Shown: positions 57,470 through 64,000 of the stretch, in pieces
Position numbering within the stretch: position 1 is the stretch's first letter
Layout: every line of letters begins with the position of its first letter
NCBI RefSeq assembly: GCF_949987515.2
Contig: NC_082688.1
Coordinates: 74,342,731 to 74,406,730 of the forward strand
Source of the DNA: Delphinus delphis
Lineage: Eukaryota > Chordata > Mammalia > Artiodactyla > Delphinidae
Direction of reading: 5' to 3'
DNA: 64,000 nucleotides
Notes under the pieces: generated by a model
Told to the model about the DNA's origin: nothing
The model's database searches: none
The model's input: only the letters and a program-made list of their open reading frames with translations
Translations under genes and position numbers: made by a program

Positions 57470-60400
57470 ATGGAAATAGAAACATACATATTGATAATTA
57501 CCTTAAATATAAATGGATTAAATGCTCCCATCAAAAGACACAGACTGGATGAATGGATACAAAAACAAGACCCATATATATGCTGTCTACAAGAGACCCA
57601 CTTCAGACCTCAAGACACATACAGACTGAAAGTGAGGGGATGGAAAAAGATATTCCATGCAAATGGAAATCAAAGGAAAGCTGGAGTAGCAATTCTCATA
57701 TCAGACAAAATAGACTTTAAAATAAAGACTATTACAAGAGACAAAGAAGGAAACTACATAATGATCAAGAGATTGATCCAAGAAGAAGATATAACAATTG
57801 TAAATATTTATGCACCCAACATAGGAGCACCTCAATACATAAGGCACATACTAACAGCCATAAAAGGGGAAATTTACAGTAACACATTCATAGTAGGGGA
57901 CTTTAACACCCCACTTTCACCAATGGACAGATCATTCAGAATGAAAATAAATAAGGAAACACAAGCTTTAAATGATACATTAAACAAGATGGACTTAATT
58001 GATATTTATGGGACATTCCATCCAAAAACAACAGAATACACATTTTTCTCAGGTGCTCATGGAACATTCTCCAGGACAGATCATATCTTGGGTCACAAAT
58101 GAAGCCTTGGTAAATTTAAGAAAACTGAAATTGTATCAAGTATCTTTTCCGACCACAATGCTATGAGACTAGATATCAATTACAGGAAAAGATCTGTAAA
58201 AAATACAAACACATGGAGGCTAAACAATACACTACTTAATAACCAAGTGATCACTGAAGAAATCAAAGAAAAAATCAAAAAATACCTAGGAACAAATGAC
58301 AATGAAGACACGATGATTCAAAACCTATGGGATGCAGCAAAAGCAGTTCTAAGGGGGAAGTTTATAGCAATACACTCCTACCTTAAGAAACAGGAAACAT
58401 CTCGAATAAACAACCTAACCTTGCACCTAAAGCAATTAGAGAAAGAAGAAAAAAAAAACCCAAAGATAGCAGAAGAAAAGAAATCATAAAGATCAGATCA
58501 GAAATAAATGAAAAAGAAATGAAGGAAATGATAGCAAAGATCAATAAAACTAAAAGCTAGTTCTTTGAAAAGACAAACAAAATAGATAAACCATTAGCCA
58601 GACTCATCAAGAAAAAAAGGGAGAAGACTCAAATCAATAGAATTAGAAATGAAAAAGGAGAAGTTACAACTGACACTGCAGAAATACAAAAGATCATGAG
58701 AGATTCCTACAAGCAACTCTATGCCAATAAAGTGGACGACCTGGAAGAAGTGGACAAATTCTTAGAAATGCACAACCTGCCAAGACTGAATCAGGAAGAA
58801 ATAGAAAATATGAACAGACCAATCACAAGCATTGAAATTGAAACTGTGATTAAAAATCTTCCAACAAACAAAAGCCCAGGACCAGATTGCTTCACAGGTG
58901 AATTCTATCAAACATTTAGAGGAGAGATAGCATCTGTCCTTCTCAAACTCTTCCAAAATATAGCAGAGGGAGGAACACTCCCAAACTCATTCTACGAGGC
59001 CACCATCACCCTGATACCAAAACCAGATAAGGATGTCACAAAGAAAGAAAACTACAGGTCAATATCACTGATGAACACAGATGCAAAAATCCTCAACAAA
59101 ATACTAGCAAACAGAATCCAACAGCACATTAAAAGGATCATACACCATGATCAAGTGGGGTTTATTCCAGGAACTCAAGGATTCTTCAATATATGCAAAT
59201 CAATCAATGTGATACACCATATTAACAGACTGAAGGAGAAAAACCATATGGTCATCTCAATAGATGCAGAGAAAGCTTTTGAAAAAATTCAACACCTATT
59301 TATGATAAAAACTCTCCAGAAAGTAGGCACAGAGGGAACTTTCCTCAACATAATAAAGGCCATATATGACAAACCCACAGCCAACATCGTCCTCAATGGT
59401 GAAAAACTGAAAGCATTTCCACTAAGATCAGGAACAAGACAAGGTTGCCCACTCTCACCACTCTTATTCAACATAGTTTTAGAAGTTTTAGCCACAGCAA
59501 TCAGAGAAGAAAAGGAAATAAAAGGAATCCAAATTGGAAAAGAAGAAGTAAAGCTGTCACTGTTTGCAGATGACATGATACTATACATAGAGAATCCTAA
59601 ATATGCTACCGGAAAACTACTAGAGCTAATCAATGAATTTGGTAAAGTAGCAGGATACAAAATTAATGCACAGAAATCTCTGGCATTCCTATACACTAAT
59701 GATGAAAAATCTGAAAGAGAAATCAAGAAAACACTCCCATTTACCACTGCAACAAAAAGAATAAAATATCTAGGAATAAACCTACCTAAGGAGACGAAAG
59801 ACCTGTATGCAGAAAATTATGAAACACTGATGAAAGAAATTAAAGATGATACACATAGATGGAGAGATATACCAGGTTCTTGGATTGGAAGAATCATTGT
59901 GAAAATGACTCTACTACCCAAAGCAATCTACAGTTTCAGTGCAATCCCTATCAAACTACCACTGGCATTTTTCACAGAACTAGAACAAAAAATTTCACAA
60001 TTTGTATGGAAACACAAAAGACCCCGAATAGCCAAAGCAATCTTGAGAACGAAAAACAGAGCTGGAGGAATCAGACTCCCTGACTTCAGACTATACTACA
60101 TAGCTACAGTAATCAAGACAGTATGGGACTGGCACAAAAACAGAAATATAGATCAATGGAACAGGATAGAAAGCCCAGAGATAAACCCACACACATATGG
60201 TCACCTTATCTTTGATAAAGGAGGCAAGAATGTACAGTGGAGAAAGGACAGCTTCTTCAGTAAGTGGTGCTGGGAAAACTGGACAGGTACATGTAAAAGT
60301 ATGAGATTAGATCACTCCCTAACACCATATACAAAAGTAAGCTCAAAATCGATTAAAGACCTAAATGTATGGCTTCCCTGGTGGCACAGTGGTTGAGAGT

Positions 60401-61503
60401 CCGCCTGCCGATGCAGCGGACATGGGTTCGTGCCCCAGTCCAGGAAGATCCCACATGCCGCGGAGCGGCTGGACCCGTGAGCCGTGGCCGCTGAGCCTGC
60501 GCGTCGGGAGCCTGCGCTCCGCAACAGGAGAGGCCACAACAGTGAGAGGCCCGTGTACTGCAAAAAAAAAAAAAAAAAACTAAATGTAAGGCCAGAAACT
60601 ATCAAACTCTTAGAGGAAAACATAGGCAGAACACTCTATGACATAAATCACAGCAAGATCCTTTTTGACCCACATCCTAGAGAAATGGAAATAAAACCAA
60701 AAATAAACAAATGGGACCTAATGAAACTTCAAAGCTTTTGCACAGCAAAGGAAACCATGAACAAGACCAATAGACAACCCTCAGAATGGGAGAAAATATT
60801 TGCAAATGAAGCCACTGACAAAGGATTAATCTCCAAAATTTACAAGCAGCTCATGCAGCTCAATAACATAAAAACAAACAACCCAATCCAAAAATGGGCA
60901 GAAGACCTAAATAGACATTTCTCCAAGGAAGATATACAGACTGCCAACAAACACATGAAAGAATGCTCAACATCATTAATCATTAGAGAAATGCAAATCA
61001 AAACTACAATGAGATATCATCTCACACCAGTCAGAATGGCCATCATCAAAAAATCTACAAACAATAAATGCTGGAGAGGGTGTGGAGAAAAGGGAACCCT
61101 CTTGCACTGTTGGTGGGAATGTAAATTGATACAGCCACTATGGAGAACAGTATGGAGGTTCCTTAAAAAACTACAAATAGAACTACCATATGATCCAGCA
61201 ATCCCACTACTGGGCATATACCCTGAGAAAACCATAATTCAAAAAGAGTCATGTACCAAAATGTTCATTGCAGCTCTATTTACAATAGCCAGGAGATGGA
61301 AACAACCTAAGTGTCCATCATCGGATGAATGGATAAAGAAGATGTGGCACCTATATACAATGGAATATTACTCAGCCATAAAAAGAAACGAAATTGAGCT
61401 ATTTTTAATGAGGTGGATGGACCTAGCGTCTGTCATACAGAGTGAAGTAAGTCAGAAAGAGAAAGACAAATACCGTATGCTAACACATATATATAGAAGT
61501 TAA
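57470..61503 (+). pseudogene. L1 ORF2 pseudogene, endonuclease and reverse transcriptase, split by a SINE
   Basis: ORF2 makes the enzyme that nicks target DNA and copies L1 RNA. Visible in order: an endonuclease domain from 57,470 (NINGLN, LQETHF, VGDFNTPLS and SRTDHILGHK), a stop at 58,100-58,102 (TGA where a Ser codon is expected), the SDHNA motif, a frameshift in A-rich sequence near 58,440-58,490, a stop at 58,558-58,560 (TAG where Trp is expected), and a long frame from there through reverse transcriptase with FADD at 59,563-59,574. A SINE breaks it at 60,370. The C-terminus resumes at 60,589 with the CX3CX7HX4C motif near 61,070-61,125 and ends at TAA 61,501-61,503. Only four lesions were found, and all catalytic motifs look intact, so it died recently in relative terms. 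Confidence 0.95.
60370..60579 (+). mobile_element. CHR SINE inside L1 ORF2
   Basis: Short-form CHR SINE (GGCTTCCCTGGTGGCACAG to CCCGTGTACTGC and about 18 A). A 9-bp TSD, CTAAATGTA, lies at 60,361-60,369 and 60,580-60,588 and equals three ORF2 codons (LNV). The total insertion including the duplicated target is 219 bases, a multiple of three. The SINE adds two in-frame stops (TGA at 60,394 and at 60,478). It is the youngest element in this stack. Confidence 0.97.
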
Positions 61504-61854
61504 GAAAAAAAAATGTCATGAAGAACCTAGGGGTAACACGGGAATAAAGACACAGACCTACTAGAGAATGGACTTGAGGATATGGGTAGGGGGAAGGGTA
61601 AGCTGTGACAAAGCGAGAGAGTGGCATGGACATATATACACTACCAAACGTAAAATAGATAGCCAGTGGGAAGCAGCCGCATAGCACAAGGAGATCAGCT
61701 AGGTGCTTTGTGACCACCTAGAGGGGTGCGATAGGGAGGGTGAGAGGGAGGGAGATGCAAGAGGGAAGAGATATGGGAACATATGTATATGTATAACTGA
61801 TTCACTTTGTTATAAAGCAGAAACTAACACACCATTGTAAAGCAATTATACTCC

Positions 61855-61860
61855 AATAAA
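61855..61860 (+). promoter_or_regulatory. L1 poly(A) signal
   Basis: AATAAA at the end of the L1 3' UTR, 7 bases before the A-rich end of the element. Confidence 0.85.
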
Positions 61861-61882
61861 GATGAAAAAAAATACATAACTA

Positions 61883-62350
61883 AATTTCTTAGTAAATTAG
61901 TCTTGGAATGAACTGTTCTTAAATTTACAAAGGGTCGCAGTCAAAGAGAGCAAAAAGTAACCTCATGTTACACGATAAAATGTACAACTTCTCCCATGAA
62001 CAGTAAGTTAAGGCAAGGATACCTGTTTTCCCCAGTAGTATCAACATTGTATTAGAGTTTCCAGACAATAAAAAAGGCCCCTGCAAAAAAAAAAAAAAAG
62101 ACATAAAGCTTGAGAGGGAAAATAGAAAAGCACTGTCATTATTTGTAGATGGAAAAATACATATCCATTAAAAATTCCAAGAAAATTTATAGGAAAAAAA
62201 TAGAAAATAGTTCTATAAATCTCTAAATTTAACATCAATACAGAAATATCAGTAGTGTTGAATATCCCCAATTACCAAATTTTAAAAATCAGTATAAACA
62301 TTTTAAATTAAAATAACTCTCCAAAATTCAAAGAAAAAGAAATTCTTTTT
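61883..62350 (+). mobile_element. Older L1M copy, ORF2 continuation
   Basis: It continues the copy that stops at 54,539: 'ggcaaggatacctgttttcccc', then 'tcattatttgtagatggaaaaatacatat' (the degraded FADD region) and 'aaatttaacatcaatacagaaatatcagtag' follow the L1 reverse transcriptase order. A poly(A) run at 62,084-62,098 interrupts it. Confidence 0.7.
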
Positions 62351-62359
62351 TAAAAATAG

Positions 62360-63550
62360 GAGAAAAATAAATATAAGTACAGAGCCAGGATCATAAACCT
62401 ATGACTAATAGAGGTGACAGAAAGAGAAAGCAAAGAAAAGGGAAGGAAGCAAGTTACCAAAAATGAAAATGGAAAGTTTCCCAGAACTAAAGAGAAAGAG
62501 TTTCCAAATACAATAGCACCATTGATTGTCCAGGATAATGACCATATGAAAACACACAATCTTCATATTATTGAAACTGGACATTATGAGAAATTTTATA
62601 AGCTTCTGGGGCAGAGGCGTGAGGGATAGCAGGCAGAGGGTGGATTTCACATGTAAAGGGTCAAGAATCATAAAAAAGAAAAAATGAATCAAGAATCAGA
62701 ATATCAGAGTTCTTAGACTTTTCAACAACAAACAACCAATAATAAACAAAATGAAAGCTTAAAGACAGTATATAGATACCTTACACATTTTCCAAGGTAA
62801 AAATGTTTCTGATCTTGACTTTTGTACCCAGCAAGCTATCAATCAAGTCTAAGGTTAGCTACTGGAGGGTGTGCTCAAACACAATACAATAGTCAATCAA
62901 AAATCAGTGTAAATATTCCAAGTAGAAAGGGCTTTCATAAAGGGAATTTGAAGATTACACAGCCAATGGTGATGCTAGCGAAGTGGGTTTCAGAGAAAGA
63001 GCTGAATTCCTTCCCAGTTGCCTGCAGCCCCCCTCCCCCCACCAGGGCTATTCTCAAGAGCTTGCAGTTCGTCTAGGTCTGCATGTAACTGCCACTAGAG
63101 AATAACGTCTTTTCCTCTGCCTTCCAAAAATCTCGTGCAAGTACTTGTCTTTGGGAGGCTCTAACTCAAAATTCTATGAGAAAAAGAATTATGGAAAAAG
63201 GAGTTTCAAACTCCTTCCATGCAATGCAGAGAATATTAAAAAAAAAAAAAAAAAAGGATGACGGTGATGCTACGTGCACAACAGGCAATCTTTCACAGGA
63301 ACAGCAAGATGTGGGACGCAGAAACAGGCCAACCAGAGAGAAAGGAAAGAGGTTCCCAGGATGATAGTGAAGAGAAACCTGGGAGGATGGCAAAATACCA
63401 GGTCCTGTACAGGTCAAAGCAAGAGGGCCAAAGAACCCAGGAATGATATTATCAAGAGAAAAAGAAATGGGAACCTAATGATGAAGCTGCGAGCCATACT
63501 GACACAATCCTAATCATGAAAACTAAAAATCAGTATTCAATTATGTATGA
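62360..63550 (+). mobile_element. HAL1-like (half-L1) fragment
   Basis: 'tattattgaaactggacattatgagaaattttataagcttc', 'tgatcttgacttttgtacccagcaagctatcaatcaagtctaaggttagc', 'ggagggtgtgctcaaacac' and 'gttcccaggatgatagtgaagagaaacctgggagg' match the ORF1-only HAL1 order. The short open frames (62,414, 63,176 and 63,274) are remnants. Confidence 0.7.
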
Positions 63551-63700
63551 CCAAAATTGTTAATAATTCAACTGTCCAAAAAAAGGGATCTTGATAAATT
63601 TTGTCATATTCAAAGAATGAAATGCTATCCAGAAATCAGCGGATTAACTAGAGATATGTGTATTGACATCTGCTGTTTGTGGTTACATACATATTAGTTA
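63551..63700 (+). mobile_element. Old L1/HAL1 3' end fragment
   Basis: 'ttcaactgtccaaaaaaagggatcttgataaattttgtcatattcaaagaatgaaatgctatcc' matches the 3' region of old L1ME/HAL1 elements ('caactgcccaacaat...tggttaaataaattatggt...'). It probably continues from the HAL1-like fragment and again after 63,896. Confidence 0.55.
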
Positions 63701-63713
63701 AAAAGTAAATAAT

Positions 63714-63882
63714 ACGCTAATCCCAAACTCCCACTCCCTCTCTCCCCACCCTACCCGCCTTGGCAACCACAAGTCCGTTCTCTATGTCTGTGAGTCCGTT
63801 TCTGTTTCATGGATGAATCACTTTGCTCTACAGCAGAAATTAATACAACATTGTAAATCAAATATACTTCAATAATTTTTTT
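63714..63882. mobile_element. Short L1 insertion with inverted 5' part (twin priming)
   Basis: The left part (63,714 to about 63,812) is the reverse complement of the L1 3' UTR: reading the minus strand, it gives 'acagaaacggactcacagacatagagaacggacttgtggttgccaagg', as in the copy at 8,745-8,800. The right part (about 63,813-63,882) is in sense: 'agcagaaattaatacaacattgtaaatcaaatatacttcaataa'. A 13-bp TSD with one mismatch, AAAAGTAAATAAT / AAAAGTAAATGAT, lies at 63,701-63,713 and 63,883-63,895. The part between the two halves of the UTR is missing. Confidence 0.88.
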
Positions 63883-63895
63883 AAAAGTAAATGAT

Positions 63896-64000
63896 ATAGA
63901 TTGTATACTCACAAAATTTATGATGGTGGTTGAATAGAAGGAAACAAGGAAGGAAAGAAGAAAGGTAATAATGATTTATAATGGGAATATAGGGGAATTT
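63896..64000 (+). other. Window end, AT-rich, possibly old L1 tail
   Basis: The last 105 bases are A/G-rich ('gaaacaaggaaggaaagaagaaagg') and may continue the old L1/HAL1 copy. Cut by the window edge. Confidence 0.4.

Larger units (their letters stand above)
54540..61867 (+). mobile_element. Full-length cetacean L1 with perfect 15-bp TSD
   Basis: A perfect TSD, AAAAATACATAACTA, lies at 54,525-54,539 and 61,868-61,882. The 7.3-kb element (about 7.1 kb without the SINE) has a 5' UTR of nearly 2 kb with a GC-rich first kilobase, ORF1 (56,524-57,411), ORF2 (57,470-61,503), and a 3' UTR ending in a poly(A) signal and A-rich tail. It is complete at the 5' end. Few lesions disable ORF1 and ORF2, so it is much younger than the L1 at 39,772. 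It sits in an older L1M copy that continues on both sides. Confidence 0.97.

Noticed and set aside
59289..59747. 152-codon antisense frame
   Set aside because: Shadow of L1 ORF2 on the opposite strand; no start or motif of its own.
58696..60396. 566-codon open frame as an active host reverse transcriptase gene
   Set aside because: It is the middle of L1 ORF2, cut by an upstream stop at 58,558 and by a SINE at 60,370.

Overview
This is mammalian nuclear DNA, and the repeat content points to a cetacean. The clearest clue is a set of tRNA-Glu-derived SINEs of the CHR type, found in whales, hippos and ruminants: ten typical copies plus one short tRNA-Glu-like element. There are also L1 elements with the artiodactyl/cetacean 3' UTR, and a background of ancient MIR, L2, CR1/L3-like and hAT fossils. 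I found no BovB element, which would be expected in a ruminant. Species and chromosome cannot be named from the sequence.

I could not support any host protein-coding exon, rRNA, functional tRNA or CRISPR array. All coding sequence of recognisable origin is L1 ORF1/ORF2, and every copy is broken. The window looks intergenic or deep intronic, with no operon-like or defence-like system.

Layout. 1-1.9 kb: 3' end of a cetacean-type L1 inside an older L1, followed by two SINE-type insertions. 1.9-15.2 kb: mostly unassigned sequence with L2, MIR, hAT (MER5A-like) and two L1 tails. 15.2-18.5 kb: a degraded L1M copy split by two SINEs lying tail to tail and by another L1 tail. 18.5-37.4 kb: AT-rich unassigned sequence with many MIR/L2 relics, CR1/L3-like fragments, three CHR SINEs, a GC-rich block at 27.36-27.85 kb and a cluster of TAATTA-type motifs near 28.1 kb. 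37.4-39.3 kb: old L1 and a SINE. 39.77-46.29 kb: a near full-length but decayed L1 with a perfect 15-bp target-site duplication (TSD). 46.3-51.8 kb: an hAT miniature element, MIR, L2 and a SINE. 51.8-64.0 kb: a stack of nested L1 insertions, whose main member is a full-length L1 at 54,540-61,867 with a perfect 15-bp TSD and a younger SINE inside its ORF2. Near the right edge there is a HAL1-like copy and a short L1 insertion with the inverted structure left by twin priming.

The elements do not form a pathway, but they give a readable insertion order: old L1M/HAL1/L2/MIR first, then hAT and older L1s, then the two full-length L1s, then CHR SINEs. Exact TSDs make many of these junctions firm. 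Family names come from pattern recognition, not a database search, and edges of old repeats are approximate by tens of bases.
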